From Pontibacillus sp. HMF3514 (GTDB lineage Bacteria; Bacillota; Bacilli; Bacillales; BH030062): 64,000 nt of DNA. Positions 10,149-20,497 of the stretch are shown one piece after another (position 1 is the stretch's first letter; each line of letters opens with the position of its first letter). Below the pieces are notes generated by a model, which saw only the letters and a program-made list of their open reading frames with translations, searched no databases and was not told where the DNA came from. Where the stretch lies: NCBI RefSeq assembly GCF_009858175.1, contig NZ_CP047393.1, positions 3,224,001-3,288,000 on the forward strand, read 5' to 3'. The position numbers and the translations under genes were made by a program.

Positions 10149-10224
10149 AGTCTAGCTCCAGCGCCCAGCAACGAAGGGTCTTCTCCTCCCTCCGTTCGTT
10201 GCTTAACGGTCGCTTTCGCTTTTC
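10149..10224 (-). repeat. interspersed structured element, short copy E
   Basis: A 76-base version with the core deleted, leaving essentially one hairpin (AGCAACGAA/TTCGTTGCT) between conserved ends. Its beginning overlaps the 3' end of hisIE, so the last codons of that gene are element sequence. Confidence 0.8.
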
Positions 10225-10844
10225 TTATGACGAGATTCGAGTGCTGATAGAACATCATCAAACGGTAAGCCTTGCTGTGTTAACATAAGAAGGATATGGA
10301 AAAACAAGTCTGCTGTTTCCCATTTTAGCTCTTCGTTATCATTGTTTTTGGCAGCAATAATGACTTCACTTGCCTCTTCACCGATCTTTTTCCCAATTCG
10401 ATCAACGCCGCCCTGGAAAAGAGATGATGTATAAGAGCCTTCAGGAAGCGTCGCTTTGCGTTCTGCTAAAACCGATTGAAGTTCATCTAAGAAAGCATAA
10501 CGATTTTCTTTTGGCGCATCTTCTTTTCCTTGAACGACTTCAGAAAAACAGCTGTAATCCCCTTTATGACACGCAGGGCCATTCGGAACCACCTGTACTA
10601 AAACGGCATCTTGATCACAGTCATAACGTATGGAATGCACCTTTTGTGTATTGCCAGAGGTTGCACCTTTATGCCAAATCTCCTGACGTGATCTGCTATA
10701 AAGGACTGTTTCTCCTTTTTCAAGCGTACTTGTTAATGCTTCTTTATTCATGTAAGCCAAGGTTAGCACTTCTTTACTTTGTGCATCCTGAATTATAGCT
10801 GGGACTAATCCCTTCTCATCAAACTGAACATCTTCAATCTTCAT
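10203..10844 (-). CDS. hisI: bifunctional HisIE (phosphoribosyl-AMP cyclohydrolase / phosphoribosyl-ATP pyrophosphatase)
   Basis: 213 residues. The N-terminal 110 residues are the cyclohydrolase with Zn/Mg-binding motifs ([35 protein letters not shown]). The C-terminal part is the pyrophosphohydrolase ([22 protein letters not shown], then ETADLFFH). It catalyses steps 2 and 3 of histidine synthesis. It is the last gene of the his operon, with an ATGA overlap with hisF. The final residues KKSESDR come from repeat element copy E. Confidence 0.95.
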   Translation of the reverse strand: MKIEDVQFDEKGLVPAIIQDAQSKEVLTLAYMNKEALTSTLEKGETVLYSRSRQEIWHKGATSGNTQKVHSIRYDCDQDAVLVQVVPNGPACHKGDYSCFSEVVQGKEDAPKENRYAFLDELQSVLAERKATLPEGSYTSSLFQGGVDRIGKKIGEEASEVIIAAKNNDNEELKWETADLFFHILLMLTQQGLPFDDVLSALESRHKKSESDR

Positions 10845-11599
10845 CGTACGTGCACCCCACTCTCTGATAACTCGTCCTTCACACGATCTACAGATGTTTC
10901 TTTATAGTGAAAAATGGACGCTGCAAGAGCCGCATCCACTTCTGCTTTTTGAAAAACATCAACAAAATGCTGAGCGTTTCCTGCTCCACCTGAAGCAATG
11001 ACTGGAATATTGACTTTCTCTTGGACATATTGAAGCAGGTTAATATCGAAGCCACTTTTTTCACCGTCACGATCCATGCTTGTTAAAAGCAATTCTCCAG
11101 CTCCTAAGGATTCAACATGCTGCGCCCATTTGCCAACTTCCCACTCGGTTCCTTTTCGTCCTCCGTGAGTGAAAACACGCCATGAGTTCAACTCTTCATC
11201 AAACTTGGCATCAATCGCAACAACCATGCATTGAGACCCAAAGTAACGTGCTCCTTCTTCAACAAGCTCAGGATTCCGAACAGCTGCTGAGTTTAGAGAG
11301 ACTTTATCAGCTCCAGCTCGCAAAATCGCACGCATATCATCGAGTGAACCAATACCGCCACCAACTGTGAACGGAATCGCTAGTGTACCGGCAACTTCTC
11401 TAACAACCTCAATCATTGTCTTACGTCCTTCATGAGTGGCAGATATATCTAAAAATACAAGTTCATCTGCGCCTTGTTCGTCATAAACCGTAGCAAGTTC
11501 TACAGGATCCCCTGCATCACGAATTTGTACGAATTGTATGCCCTTAACGACGCGGCCATCCTTTACATCAAGGCAAGGAATAATGCGTTTGGTGATCAT
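10841..11599 (-). CDS. hisF: imidazole glycerol phosphate synthase cyclase subunit HisF
   Basis: 252 residues, TIM barrel. [20 protein letters not shown] is the family start; catalytic Asp11 (CLDVKDG) and Asp130 (VVAIDAK) are in place. With HisH it makes imidazole glycerol phosphate and AICAR using ammonia from glutamine. Four-base overlaps with both neighbours indicate tight translational coupling. Confidence 0.97.
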   Translation of the reverse strand: MITKRIIPCLDVKDGRVVKGIQFVQIRDAGDPVELATVYDEQGADELVFLDISATHEGRKTMIEVVREVAGTLAIPFTVGGGIGSLDDMRAILRAGADKVSLNSAAVRNPELVEEGARYFGSQCMVVAIDAKFDEELNSWRVFTHGGRKGTEWEVGKWAQHVESLGAGELLLTSMDRDGEKSGFDINLLQYVQEKVNIPVIASGGAGNAQHFVDVFQKAEVDAALAASIFHYKETSVDRVKDELSESGVHVR

Positions 11600-12333
11600 G
11601 GCTGATTCACCTCATTAATGGCATCCTTTAAAGTAATCTCTTTTGTATAAAGGGCTTTCCCAACGATCGCACCAGCAATGTTTCGATCTGAATAGCCTTT
11701 TAATGTTTTCAAATCCTCAACGTTGCGGACGCCACCAGAGGCAATAACCTTTTTACCACTTTCATCTGCTAATTGCAAAATGGCCTCAACGTTAGGTCCG
11801 CTCATCATGCCGTCTTTTGAAATGTCCGTGAAGATAAAGTGTTCAACACCGCAATCCGCAAAATACTTACCGACTTCTGACACGGATTTGTCCGAATTGT
11901 TCATCCATCCGTTCGTTGCAACATAACCATCACGAGCATCAAGTCCAATCGCAATCTTATCCCCATAAGTAGTGATAAGTCGCTTCGTTAGCTCTGGGTT
12001 TGAAACGGCAAGACTACCGATGACAACTCGATTCACGCCTTGCTGTAAATAGAATGTCACATCCTCTTCTTTTCGGATGCCACCGCCCATTTGAACCTGA
12101 ATCGGTAAGTCATTGGCGATATTTAAGATGTGATTCGCATTTACGCGTTTCCCATCACGAGCTCCATCTAGGTCAACGATATGAATCCAATCCGCACCTT
12201 GCTCAACGAAATCTTGAGCAACTTCATAAGGAGAATCTCCATAGACCGTCTCGCGATTAAAATCACCTTGTTGAAGGCGTACACATTTTCCATCTTTTAA
12301 ATCTATAGCTGGATACACAATAAATTGGCTCAT
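11596..12333 (-). CDS. hisA: phosphoribosylformimino-AICAR ribotide isomerase HisA
   Basis: 245 residues, a half-barrel duplication related to HisF. It begins [17 protein letters not shown], with catalytic Asp8 in AIDLKDG and the second Asp in IGLDARDG. It catalyses the isomerisation in step 4. It overlaps hisH and hisF by 4 bases each. Confidence 0.97.
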   Translation of the reverse strand: MSQFIVYPAIDLKDGKCVRLQQGDFNRETVYGDSPYEVAQDFVEQGADWIHIVDLDGARDGKRVNANHILNIANDLPIQVQMGGGIRKEEDVTFYLQQGVNRVVIGSLAVSNPELTKRLITTYGDKIAIGLDARDGYVATNGWMNNSDKSVSEVGKYFADCGVEHFIFTDISKDGMMSGPNVEAILQLADESGKKVIASGGVRNVEDLKTLKGYSDRNIAGAIVGKALYTKEITLKDAINEVNQP

Positions 12334-12977
12334 TCGATAACTCCTTTTTTATTAGATTCATAAACGTACTGACAATAATTTTTCAAAATCGCCATGCCTG
12401 CTGTACTACTTTTCTCTGGGTGGAATTGAACTCCGAGTACATGACCTTTCCCCACTATTGCCGGTACATCAGTTTCATAGCTAGCACTCGCTACAACCAC
12501 ATCTTCGTTCGTGTCCACATAAAACGAATGGACGAAATAGACGTAATCCTCTTCAACATCGCGAAGCAGTATGGAATCAGGACGTTTATGGTTTAAATCG
12601 TTCCAGCCCATGTGCGGAATTTTATAGCGTGTGCCGTTTTCATCCACACCTTTGAATCGAACAACTTTTCCTGGAAGAAAGCCAAGGCCTTTAGTAGGTG
12701 TAACTTCCTCGCTTTCTTCAAATAATAGCTGCATTCCTAGACATATGCCGAGTAAAGGCACTCCTTCCTCTACTTTTCGTTTCAAAAAGTCTGCCATTCC
12801 TGATTCATTTAATGCACTCATGGCATCAGGAAAAGCACCTACACCTGGTAGCAAGAGACCGTCACAAGCGTCAAGCTCATCCCACTTATCCGAGATTGTA
12901 TAAGAAACATCAAGACGTTCAAGTGCCTTGGAAACACTATAGAGATTCCCCATCCCATAATCGATGATTCCAATCAT
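12330..12977 (-). CDS. hisH: imidazole glycerol phosphate synthase glutaminase subunit HisH
   Basis: 215 residues, class I glutamine amidotransferase. Nucleophile Cys79 lies in LLGICLGMQ and the His-Glu pair in GVQFHPEKS. It supplies ammonia to HisF. The start abuts the hisB stop. Confidence 0.97.
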   Translation of the reverse strand: MIGIIDYGMGNLYSVSKALERLDVSYTISDKWDELDACDGLLLPGVGAFPDAMSALNESGMADFLKRKVEEGVPLLGICLGMQLLFEESEEVTPTKGLGFLPGKVVRFKGVDENGTRYKIPHMGWNDLNHKRPDSILLRDVEEDYVYFVHSFYVDTNEDVVVASASYETDVPAIVGKGHVLGVQFHPEKSSTAGMAILKNYCQYVYESNKKGVIE

Positions 12978-13571
12978 TTATAAACTTCCTTTCGTTGACA
13001 TGATGCCCTGGATACGTGGGTCAATTTGCGTCGCCTCATCCAGTGCTCGTGCTGTAGCTTTAAATATCGCTTCAATGATGTGGTGTGTATTCGTTCCATG
13101 ATGCAGCACAATGTGTAGGTTCATACGTGCTTCTAGGGCAAGCTTCCAGAAAAATTCATGGGCATTCTCGGTATCAAACGTTCCCACTTTTTCAGCAGGA
13201 AGATCCACTTTCCACTCAAGGTGCGGTCGATCACTAAGGTCAACAGCCACCGTCACAAGCGTTTCATCCATCGGAAGCGAAAAGGAACCATAACGTTTAA
13301 TTCCTTCTTTTTCACCAAGAGCCTGACGCAACGCTTGACCTAGACAGATCCCGATATCCTCAGTTAGGTGATGATCATCAACTTCAACGTCACCCGTTCC
13401 TTTTACAGAAAGGTCGAAAAACCCGTGCTTTTTAAAAAGCTCGAGCATGTGCGTCATGAATGGGACCTGTGTATCAACAGATCCAGCTCCACTGCCATCT
13501 AAAAGAAGATCTAAAGAAATACTTGTTTCTCCTGTTGTACGGTCAATATGGCTTCGACGTTCCTCTGTCAT
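12978..13571 (-). CDS. hisB: imidazoleglycerol-phosphate dehydratase HisB
   Basis: 197 residues, the monofunctional dehydratase typical of Bacilli (no fused phosphatase domain). Metal-binding motifs [10 protein letters not shown] and [13 protein letters not shown] are complete. Step 7 of histidine synthesis. It overlaps hisD by 4 bases. Confidence 0.97.
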   Translation of the reverse strand: MTEERRSHIDRTTGETSISLDLLLDGSGAGSVDTQVPFMTHMLELFKKHGFFDLSVKGTGDVEVDDHHLTEDIGICLGQALRQALGEKEGIKRYGSFSLPMDETLVTVAVDLSDRPHLEWKVDLPAEKVGTFDTENAHEFFWKLALEARMNLHIVLHHGTNTHHIIEAIFKATARALDEATQIDPRIQGIMSTKGSL

Positions 13572-14845
13572 GACTTATCACGATCCTTTCTGAATTCAAT
13601 CGCGCGGGCGTGTGCTTCTAAACCTTCAAGGCGAGCGAAACGCGCAATCTTATCTGCATCTCGGTTGTACGCTTGTTCACTATAATAAATAACGCTTGAT
13701 TTCTTCACAAAATCATCTACATTTAACGGGCTAGAGAATCGAGCTGTACCACTTGTTGGAAGAACGTGATTAGGCCCGGCAAAATAATCGCCTACCGGTT
13801 CTGAACTGTATCGTCCTAGAAAGATCGCTCCAGCATGCTTGATGCTTCCTAGCAATGCCATCGGCTCTTTCGTCATAACTTCTAAGTGCTCGGGAGCCAT
13901 CGTATTAACCGCATCCAAGGCTTCCTGGATATTTTGACAGAGTACGATTCCACCCTCATTATCAATACTGACACGGGCAATAGCATGACGCGGAAGGTCA
14001 GCAAGTTGAGCGTTCACTTCATTAGCCACTTTTTCAGCAAGCTCCGCAGATGTTGTGACCAGTACACTTGCAGAACGTTCATCGTGTTCAGCCTGAGATA
14101 ATAAATCAGCCGCTACTTCATTCGCTCTCGCAGTCTCATCAGCTAATACAACGATTTCACTTGGACCAGCGATCATATCGATGTCCACATCACCAAATAC
14201 TTCACGTTTAGCTAGTGCGACAAAAATATTACCTGGACCTACAATTTTATCAACGGAAGCAATAGTTTCTGTTCCATATGCAAGACCTGCTATGGCTTGT
14301 GCGCCTCCTACTTTATAAATCTCTCGAACGCCAGCAATGTGAGCAGCCGCAAGCACTCCTGCTGGTACCGTTCCCGCTTCAGAAGGAGGGGTTACCATCG
14401 CAATACGCTCCACACCTGCTACGACTGCAGGCATCAAATTCATAAATACAGAAGAAGGGTAAGCTGCCGTTCCTCCTGGTACATATACCCCTACAGCATC
14501 GAGAGGGGTTACTTTTTGTCCAAGCATCGTCCCATCAGGCTTCGTTTCAAACCAAGACTGACGCACTTGCTTTTCGTGGAAGGAACGAATATTAGAAGCT
14601 GCCTCACGTAAAATCTGCAGGTCCTCATCCTCCATTTCCGCTAAAGCAGAATCAATCTCATCTTGTGTGACTTGTAACGTTTCAAGCTCTGCTCCATCAA
14701 ACTTTTTGGTATATCGGAGGAGCGCTTCGTCTTTTTCATTTTTTATGTCTTCAATAATAGACTGAACGACTTTACGTTGTTCCTCTGTACCACCGTCGAC
14801 TCCTCGCTTTAACGTCTCAATCTCACTTGGATTAACAATTTTCAT
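13568..14845 (-). CDS. hisD: histidinol dehydrogenase HisD
   Basis: 425 residues, usual length. The family signature around [20 protein letters not shown] and PEHLEV is present, with zinc ligands in AEHD. It oxidises histidinol to histidine in two NAD-dependent steps. It lies 12 bases downstream of hisG. Confidence 0.97.
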   Translation of the reverse strand: MKIVNPSEIETLKRGVDGGTEEQRKVVQSIIEDIKNEKDEALLRYTKKFDGAELETLQVTQDEIDSALAEMEDEDLQILREAASNIRSFHEKQVRQSWFETKPDGTMLGQKVTPLDAVGVYVPGGTAAYPSSVFMNLMPAVVAGVERIAMVTPPSEAGTVPAGVLAAAHIAGVREIYKVGGAQAIAGLAYGTETIASVDKIVGPGNIFVALAKREVFGDVDIDMIAGPSEIVVLADETARANEVAADLLSQAEHDERSASVLVTTSAELAEKVANEVNAQLADLPRHAIARVSIDNEGGIVLCQNIQEALDAVNTMAPEHLEVMTKEPMALLGSIKHAGAIFLGRYSSEPVGDYFAGPNHVLPTSGTARFSSPLNVDDFVKKSSVIYYSEQAYNRDADKIARFARLEGLEAHARAIEFRKDRDKS

Positions 14846-14857
14846 GACGTCTCCCCC

Positions 14858-15478
14858 TTAGATTTCTTGACTTAAATCCGTAATAATCGGGTCAATCACC
14901 TGGCTTTTAATTCGATAGCTAACTGGGTTCACGATAAATCTTGACGTAATATCGGCAATCTTTTCATACTCCACAAGCCCGTTTTCGCGTAACGTACGGC
15001 CTGAAGAAACGATATCGACAATGCGGTCCGTTAACCCAATGAGAGGAGCTAGTTCAATCGATCCGTTTAGAGGAATGATCTCGATTTGCTCACCCTGCTC
15101 TCTGAAATACTCGGATGCAACTCTCGGGTATTTCGTCGCAATTTTAGGTGCGATTTTGCTAAGAGGTTTGTCTGGTAGTCCTGCTACCGCTAAATAACAT
15201 GGGCTAATTTCTAAATCCAATACTTCATATACATCTCGATCTTGCTCCAATAAAACATCTTTCCCTGCAATACCGCAATCTGCAGCACCATATTCAACAT
15301 ATGTCACAACGTCCATTGGTTTAGCAAGCATCAAGCGCATTTTATATTCCGGAAATTCTAAAATTAACTTTCGAGACTCTTCAACATCCGTAAAGTCATA
15401 TCCGATTTTCTTCAATAGTTGAGCCGCTTCATCAAAAATACGACCTTTAGGCATGGCGATGGTTAACCAATCATTCAT
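14858..15478 (-). CDS. hisG: ATP phosphoribosyltransferase catalytic subunit HisG (short form)
   Basis: 206 residues from ATG 15478, with AGGAGG eight bases upstream. The short form lacks the C-terminal regulatory domain and needs HisZ, encoded just upstream with an 8-base overlap. Motif [16 protein letters not shown] binds PRPP. First and feedback-controlled step of histidine synthesis. Confidence 0.96.
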   Translation of the reverse strand: MNDWLTIAMPKGRIFDEAAQLLKKIGYDFTDVEESRKLILEFPEYKMRLMLAKPMDVVTYVEYGAADCGIAGKDVLLEQDRDVYEVLDLEISPCYLAVAGLPDKPLSKIAPKIATKYPRVASEYFREQGEQIEIIPLNGSIELAPLIGLTDRIVDIVSSGRTLRENGLVEYEKIADITSRFIVNPVSYRIKSQVIDPIITDLSQEI

Positions 15479-16652
15479 AGCCAGCTCCTCCTTCCGACAA
15501 ATCAATTAATTGAGTGAATTCTTCGTTTTGGAGAGCTTTTTCTTCAATATTATTTCGATGCTGAAGAACAACTCGACTCCCCTCTCCTCTTAAGTCCTGC
15601 GCTTCTTTAAGTGCTTTTTGAAAGGAGTGATCATCAAAAAGAATTAGCGTACGATTGTTTTCTGCATTTTGATGATTAACGGCTTCAACTAAACGATCCA
15701 AACGTACAGCAAACCCTGTCGCTGAAGCTTCTGTTTGGAATGAAGGCAGAAGTTGATCATAGCGCCCTCCATTGCATAGTAAAGAACCTAATTCAGGAGC
15801 ATATCCCTCAAATAAAATTCCAGAATAGTAGCTCATATGACTGATCAGATTCAAGTCGTATGAAACATACTCCGTCACACCGTAGCTTTCTAAAAGTTCA
15901 TGTAGTTGCTGCAGCTCATGAATCGCCTCATGGCATGCACCATTTTTCGTAATGTCCTTAGCTGTTGAAAGAACATCTTCTTCTCCTCTAAGAGATAATA
16001 GTTGTTTTAAGCGTTCTTGATCCTCTTTTGAGATGTTTGTTTCTTGTAGTGCCTTACGAAATCCAACGTAATTCTTTCTATATAAAAAGCGCAGGAAAAG
16101 CTCAGACGTTTTCTGGTCATCACCAAAGATCTCTTTAAGTAGGCCTTTCACATATCCAATGTGACCTACTGTAAGTTGAAAATGATCCAATCCAGCTTCT
16201 TTTAATGTTTGAACTTGAAGAGCGATCACCTCAGCATCAGCATAGATGGAATTCTCTCCGATGTATTCCACACCTACTTGTTCAAACTGCGCCGGCTTCC
16301 CACCTTCAATTTGCTGCGCACGGAAAACAGGCCCATCATAAGCTAGACGAACCGGAAATCCTTGCTCTTTAAGTTGAGATGCTGCAACACGCGCAATCGG
16401 TGCTGTCATATCAGGCCTGAGGACAAGCGTATGCCCTTGCTGATCAAGCAGCTTAAATAATTGCGTTTCATCAATTGCACTCGCTTCCCCCACGGTTTCT
16501 AAGTATTCCAGCATCGGTGTATCTAAAAATTGGTATCCCCAAGACTCAATAGCATTGGATAGTGCCTCTCTTGCATTGCGCTTCTGATTATAAAAAAACG
16601 GGAGTGTATCCCTCATTCCTAGTGGTTTTTCGAACATAAGACGATTAGCCAA
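15471..16652 (-). CDS. hisZ: HisZ, regulatory subunit of ATP phosphoribosyltransferase
   Basis: 393 residues, a histidyl-tRNA synthetase paralogue without the anticodon domain. It starts at a TTG (16652) about 10 bases after AGAGGGG and then reads [12 protein letters not shown]. It pairs with the short HisG and confers histidine inhibition. First gene of the his operon; hisC and a histidinol-phosphatase are not in the window, as in B. subtilis. Confidence 0.93.
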   Translation of the reverse strand: MANRLMFEKPLGMRDTLPFFYNQKRNAREALSNAIESWGYQFLDTPMLEYLETVGEASAIDETQLFKLLDQQGHTLVLRPDMTAPIARVAASQLKEQGFPVRLAYDGPVFRAQQIEGGKPAQFEQVGVEYIGENSIYADAEVIALQVQTLKEAGLDHFQLTVGHIGYVKGLLKEIFGDDQKTSELFLRFLYRKNYVGFRKALQETNISKEDQERLKQLLSLRGEEDVLSTAKDITKNGACHEAIHELQQLHELLESYGVTEYVSYDLNLISHMSYYSGILFEGYAPELGSLLCNGGRYDQLLPSFQTEASATGFAVRLDRLVEAVNHQNAENNRTLILFDDHSFQKALKEAQDLRGEGSRVVLQHRNNIEEKALQNEEFTQLIDLSEGGAGYE

Positions 16653-16716
16653 AACGATGATCCCCTCTCTATAAAAATATATGCGTATATCACTCTAAAT
16701 CCTTTAGTCTGCTAAT

Positions 16717-16745
16717 ACGATAACAAAATAAAGAAAAGCGGTCAA
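16717..16745 (-). promoter_or_regulatory. his operon promoter
   Basis: On the minus strand TTGACC (16740-16745), 17 bases, TATCGT (16717-16722). It lies about 65 bases upstream of the hisZ start. No T-box leader fits in this distance. Confidence 0.7.
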
Positions 16746-16821
16746 CAACAAATCCTTACTCTTATCTATTCCCCAAATTGCTTATACAAATCTGTATCTA
16801 TTCGAGACAAATTTGAGCTCC

Positions 16822-17009
16822 ATCGCAGCACTGGCGGGGCTATCGCCTGCATTTCGTACATGATCGCCTGAATATGAACTTCGATAGCCCGAATATCCTG
16901 AACAATCGCCCAAACCTTGATTAACAACGCCTGTATTTCACTTACAATCGCCTGAATCAGATCAGGAATCGCCCGAATGCAATCAAAAAAAGCCTGAAAC
17001 GCATCACAC
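16822..17009. repeat. 21-bp degenerate tandem repeat array, 9 units
   Basis: Units begin at 16842, 16863, 16884, 16905, 16926, 16947, 16968 and 16989 with the core ATCGCCTGAAT; a first 20-base unit starts at 16822. The last unit forms one arm of the bioB terminator. The open minus frame of 84 codons across it (7-residue repeats IQAIxxx) is a by-product of the period and has no supported start. Confidence 0.88.
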
Positions 17010-17018
17010 GTTCCAGGC
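16985..17018 (-). terminator. bioB terminator
   Basis: On the minus strand GCCTGGAACG pairs with CGTTTCAGGC (one mismatch, 7-base loop), followed by seven T. The distal arm contains the GCCTG core of the adjacent 21-bp repeats. Confidence 0.88.
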
Positions 17019-17029
17019 ACACCTCGACT

Positions 17030-18034
17030 TTACCCAATAGGAATTTCTTCTTCTTTTGTAACATAATCAATTTCGAAACCAGCATCTAAAATCATCTGGT
17101 GGTCTTTGTTCCCCTCTTGCCCTTCTGTTGTTAAGTAGTCTCCAACAAAGATCGAATTAGCTGGATATAAACTAAATGGTTGTAAACTACGTAAGTTCAC
17201 TTCTCTTCCGCCTGATACCCGAATTTCCTTACTCGGATTTATAAAACGGAAGAGGCACAGCACTTTTAAGCAGTAAGTTGGAGTCAGTTCATCAGTACCC
17301 TCTAACGGAGTACCGTCTATTGCGTGCAAAAAGTTCACCGGAATGGAATCAGCATCGAGTGCTTTTAGTGATCTTGCCATTTGCACTACGTCTTGCTTCG
17401 TTTCCTTCATTCCTACAATGACTCCTGAACAAGGTGAAATACCGACATCTTTTACTGTATCTACAGTACCAACACGATCCTCGTATGTATGAGACGTTGT
17501 AATCTGCTCATGATGATTTTCGGATGTGTTTATATTGTGGTTGTAACGATCAACGCCAGCTTCTTTAAGAGACTCTGCCTGTTCTGGGTTCAAAAGTCCT
17601 AAGCAAGCACAAATCTTCATGTCGTAATTCTGTTTAATCTCTTTAACAGCAGCGGTAACTTCGTTTAGCTCTCGTGTAGTAGGTCCACGCCCACTCGCTA
17701 CAATGCAATATGTTCCTGATTTCAATCGATGAGCTTGTTCAGCACCTTTTACGATGTCGTCTTTTTTCATCATGCGATATTTTTCAATTGGAGCATCCGA
17801 AACAATCGATTGAGCGCAATACCCACAGTTTTCAGGACAAAAGCCTGACTTCGTGTTCACGATCATATTGAGCTTCACTTTGTTTCCATAGTAATGTTTC
17901 CGGATCTTGTATGCACTATGGAGTAAATCTAGAAGTTCATCATCCTTACTATCTAGAATCGCTAAAGCTTCATCATCTGTCAGTTCATTACCTTCTAACA
18001 CTTGATCAGCAAGTTGACCCCAATTCACAACCAT
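17030..18034 (-). CDS. bioB: biotin synthase BioB
   Basis: 334 residues, radical SAM enzyme. The 4Fe-4S motif C66-x3-C70-x2-C73 (GFCPENCGYCAQS) and the downstream 2Fe-2S ligands are present. It inserts sulfur into dethiobiotin. It is in an operon with bioY only; no bioA, bioD, bioF or bioW is in the window, so the cell may depend on imported precursor here (inference). BirA should control the operon through bioY. Confidence 0.96.
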   Translation of the reverse strand: MVVNWGQLADQVLEGNELTDDEALAILDSKDDELLDLLHSAYKIRKHYYGNKVKLNMIVNTKSGFCPENCGYCAQSIVSDAPIEKYRMMKKDDIVKGAEQAHRLKSGTYCIVASGRGPTTRELNEVTAAVKEIKQNYDMKICACLGLLNPEQAESLKEAGVDRYNHNINTSENHHEQITTSHTYEDRVGTVDTVKDVGISPCSGVIVGMKETKQDVVQMARSLKALDADSIPVNFLHAIDGTPLEGTDELTPTYCLKVLCLFRFINPSKEIRVSGGREVNLRSLQPFSLYPANSIFVGDYLTTEGQEGNKDHQMILDAGFEIDYVTKEEEIPIG

Positions 18035-18046
18035 AATATTCCCTCC

Positions 18047-18649
18047 TTATGCCGCTTCGTTTTGTTGTCTACGGAGCTGACTGCGAGATAGCACGCTACG
18101 CTCAAGACGAAATGCGAATACTCCGGCTAATGCAGATAGAATTAGATCTTTCGGTAGTGGTGCCATCATCCATGCCCATGCCATAGAATAAGAGAATCCT
18201 TCTGGAGCTCCATACCATAGTACGTAAGCTGCATACATCCAATTTGTACCGAAAACATAATTGATCGTCATACCAATAAGTCCAGCAATCACATAACGTG
18301 GTAGTGTACGATTGTTTTCAGTAAGTTTACCAACTACATATGCTACAAGAATAAAAGATAATATAAATCCAAATGTAGGACTAAGTAATGATCCAAAACC
18401 ACCGCCAAACCTAGCAAAAATTGGTGCACCAGCTAGTCCAACTAACATATAAACCGTCATGGACATTGCACCCAAACGACTTCCCAACACAAGACCTGCT
18501 AAAACGGCAAAGAACGTTTGCAACGTAATCGGCACGCCTCCTACTACCATAAAAGGCACCCATGCTACGATATTTGCCCCAATCGCCATCAAAGCCACAA
18601 ATAAACTTCCCATAGTAATATCAAGTGGTGTCATCTTTCTTGATTTCAT
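18047..18649 (-). CDS. bioY: biotin transporter substrate-binding subunit BioY
   Basis: 200 residues from ATG 18649, preceded by GGAGGAG; six hydrophobic segments. VPITLQTFFAVLAGLVLGSR and the conserved C-terminal APLPKDL are family marks of the ECF S-component for biotin. It needs the shared EcfAA'T module encoded elsewhere. It precedes bioB by 12 bases and lies just downstream of the BirA operator. Confidence 0.93.
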   Translation of the reverse strand: MKSRKMTPLDITMGSLFVALMAIGANIVAWVPFMVVGGVPITLQTFFAVLAGLVLGSRLGAMSMTVYMLVGLAGAPIFARFGGGFGSLLSPTFGFILSFILVAYVVGKLTENNRTLPRYVIAGLIGMTINYVFGTNWMYAAYVLWYGAPEGFSYSMAWAWMMAPLPKDLILSALAGVFAFRLERSVLSRSQLRRQQNEAA

Positions 18650-18673
18650 TTTTTCTCCTCCTAAACCCAAGTT

Positions 18674-18722
18674 ATCGTTAACCTATTAAATGTTAAGTTA
18701 ACATAAATAAAGGTTAACATAA
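18674..18722 (-). promoter_or_regulatory. BirA operator of bioYB, possibly doubled
   Basis: On the minus strand ATGTTAAC, 14 bases, GTTAACGAT (18674-18704) fits the Firmicutes BirA consensus TGTTAAC-N14-16-GTTAACA. A further ATGTTAACC half-site (18713-18720) overlaps upstream, with a short inverted TTAACAT between. Biotin-bound BirA should repress bioYB. Confidence 0.82.
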
Positions 18723-18763
18723 GGTTTGGAAAATTCATATATTATTTTTTGGTATAAATAAAG

Positions 18764-18801
18764 AAAAACACCCTGCCATTCTCACTCAATTGGCAGGGTG
18801 T
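18764..18801 (-). terminator. terminator of the acyl-CoA dehydrogenase operon
   Basis: Perfect 11-bp stem ACACCCTGCCA/TGGCAGGGTGT followed by T-rich sequence on the minus strand. Confidence 0.88.
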
Positions 18802-18815
18802 TTCCTCTATTTCAT

Positions 18816-20486
18816 TTAAACATTCACTTGTTCTTTTTGCTCAACAATCCGATCAAAGTGTTTCAGAGAAAGCTGATCAAAATCTAACTCATCTCGTTTC
18901 CATGTAAGCTGTAAAAAGACCTCAGCAATAGCCTTTTTACGTTCACCTCCAACGACCGCATCTTTTAAAGAAATAACACTCTCATAAATGGCCGTCATAC
19001 GATCAGCTAACGTTTTACTATAATACGTTTGTGATCCTTCATCCATAACCACAACACGATTGGTGAGCTCTTGTAGTTCACCAACTTTCCCTTTAACAAA
19101 AGCAGCTTCATCTGCTAACTCAACAGGGAGGGCATCTAATTCTTGCTTCATCTCATTAATGAATATTTCATGAACCTGGTATTTATGCATGAGACGTAAT
19201 ACTTCAAGCCCAAGGATGTTTGCTGTACCTTCCCACACTGTGAGAACTTGGGCATCCCGTAACAAACGAGGAGTGACAAAGTCTTCTATAAAACCATTCC
19301 CTCCATGCATCTCAATGGACTCATGAGAAAAATGGATCGCCTGCTCAGCAGTTTCTTTTTTCAAAAGCGCTATGAGTAAACGATTTAAAGCAATCTCACG
19401 GACACTGGTTGCCTCTCGGTCAGTCATGACACGATCAAACAGAGAAATGAGGGAAAAGACGGCACTTGTCTCTACTTCTTGTTTTGCCCGCAGACGAACC
19501 AACGTGTCTCGCACCATCGGATAATCTTTTAACGTATTACCAAAAGCTTGTCGCTCATATGCATAGTTCCTTGCTTCAAGATAGCCACGTTGCATAATGC
19601 CAATCGATGCAATTGCATTACAGACACGTGAAAGGTTGAGTGCTTCCATCATATAATAGATTCCTTGCTCAGGTTCGCCGATCATATAAGCCTCAGCTCC
19701 ATCAAACACAACCTCAGCAGATGGAACCGCACGAACACCCAGCTTATCTTTTAACCTACGAATCTGAATGCCATTTAAGCTATCATCTTTATTTCGCCAC
19801 GGAACAAGAAATAAGCTAAGCCCTTTCGTACCTTCAGGCGCATCTTCCCTACGAGCCAAGACAGTTGCAACTCCACAAGCCCCAGCATTACTTGCAAAAT
19901 ACTTTTCTCCATACAAACGATAATAATCCCCGTGCTGGATAGCTGTTGTTTCATTCGCTCCGACATCAGAACCACCTTGCCGTTCTGTTAAAAAGGTTGC
20001 TCCTTCATATAACTCAACCTCACCAGTGGATAGAACATGAGGTAAATATTTATCTTTAAGTTCCTTACTGCCATAGTGATCTAGCAAGTACGCTGTAGCC
20101 ATCGTTAAGGTAACCGGACAATAAAAGCCTGGCTCAGATTGCGACAAAAGATATCCTTGAGCATACGAGTACATGTAGCTCCCTTTTCGACCAAGCTCCG
20201 GAATCTCCTTGTGCACATAGCCGACGATCCCACGCCCGTACGTATCTTTAACAGTCTCTTTATATCCCTCATTCAGCCAAACATGCGAAATGTCATTCCC
20301 CATTTTGTCGTACTTAATCAGCTTGGGCTGCCCTTCTCGATCTGTATGAACTGCACGCTCATCAACTTCATTGGCACATACTTCACCGTATTCCTCCAAC
20401 TCTTTTTCAGCCCATTTATAAAAATCTTCATCTAAATACTGCTTCAAAATAAAAGATAGATTTGGATCCTCTTTGAAAAAGTTCAT
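18816..20486 (-). CDS. acyl-CoA dehydrogenase family protein (AidB-like)
   Basis: 556 residues, longer than ordinary acyl-CoA dehydrogenases (about 380). FAD-binding motifs FLTERQGGSDVGANET and YFASNAGACGVATVLAR, the QAFGNTLKDYPMVRDTLVRL helix, and SIEMHGGNGFIEDF are recognisable, with an extra C-terminal helical region as in the AidB group. It probably oxidises a branched or medium-chain acyl-CoA. It lies 11 bases after the acyl-CoA ligase gene, under the MerR promoter. Confidence 0.88.
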   Translation of the reverse strand: MNFFKEDPNLSFILKQYLDEDFYKWAEKELEEYGEVCANEVDERAVHTDREGQPKLIKYDKMGNDISHVWLNEGYKETVKDTYGRGIVGYVHKEIPELGRKGSYMYSYAQGYLLSQSEPGFYCPVTLTMATAYLLDHYGSKELKDKYLPHVLSTGEVELYEGATFLTERQGGSDVGANETTAIQHGDYYRLYGEKYFASNAGACGVATVLARREDAPEGTKGLSLFLVPWRNKDDSLNGIQIRRLKDKLGVRAVPSAEVVFDGAEAYMIGEPEQGIYYMMEALNLSRVCNAIASIGIMQRGYLEARNYAYERQAFGNTLKDYPMVRDTLVRLRAKQEVETSAVFSLISLFDRVMTDREATSVREIALNRLLIALLKKETAEQAIHFSHESIEMHGGNGFIEDFVTPRLLRDAQVLTVWEGTANILGLEVLRLMHKYQVHEIFINEMKQELDALPVELADEAAFVKGKVGELQELTNRVVVMDEGSQTYYSKTLADRMTAIYESVISLKDAVVGGERKKAIAEVFLQLTWKRDELDFDQLSLKHFDRIVEQKEQVNV

Positions 20487-20497
20487 CGTGTTCCTCC

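Noticed and set aside
16653-16765. T-box leader before hisZ
   Set aside because: The promoter is only about 65 bases from the start and no T-box sequence (TGGNACCGCG-like) is present.
16766-17020. Minus-strand 84-codon frame with heptad repeats
   Set aside because: It lies in the 21-bp array and bioB terminator; no ribosome binding site.
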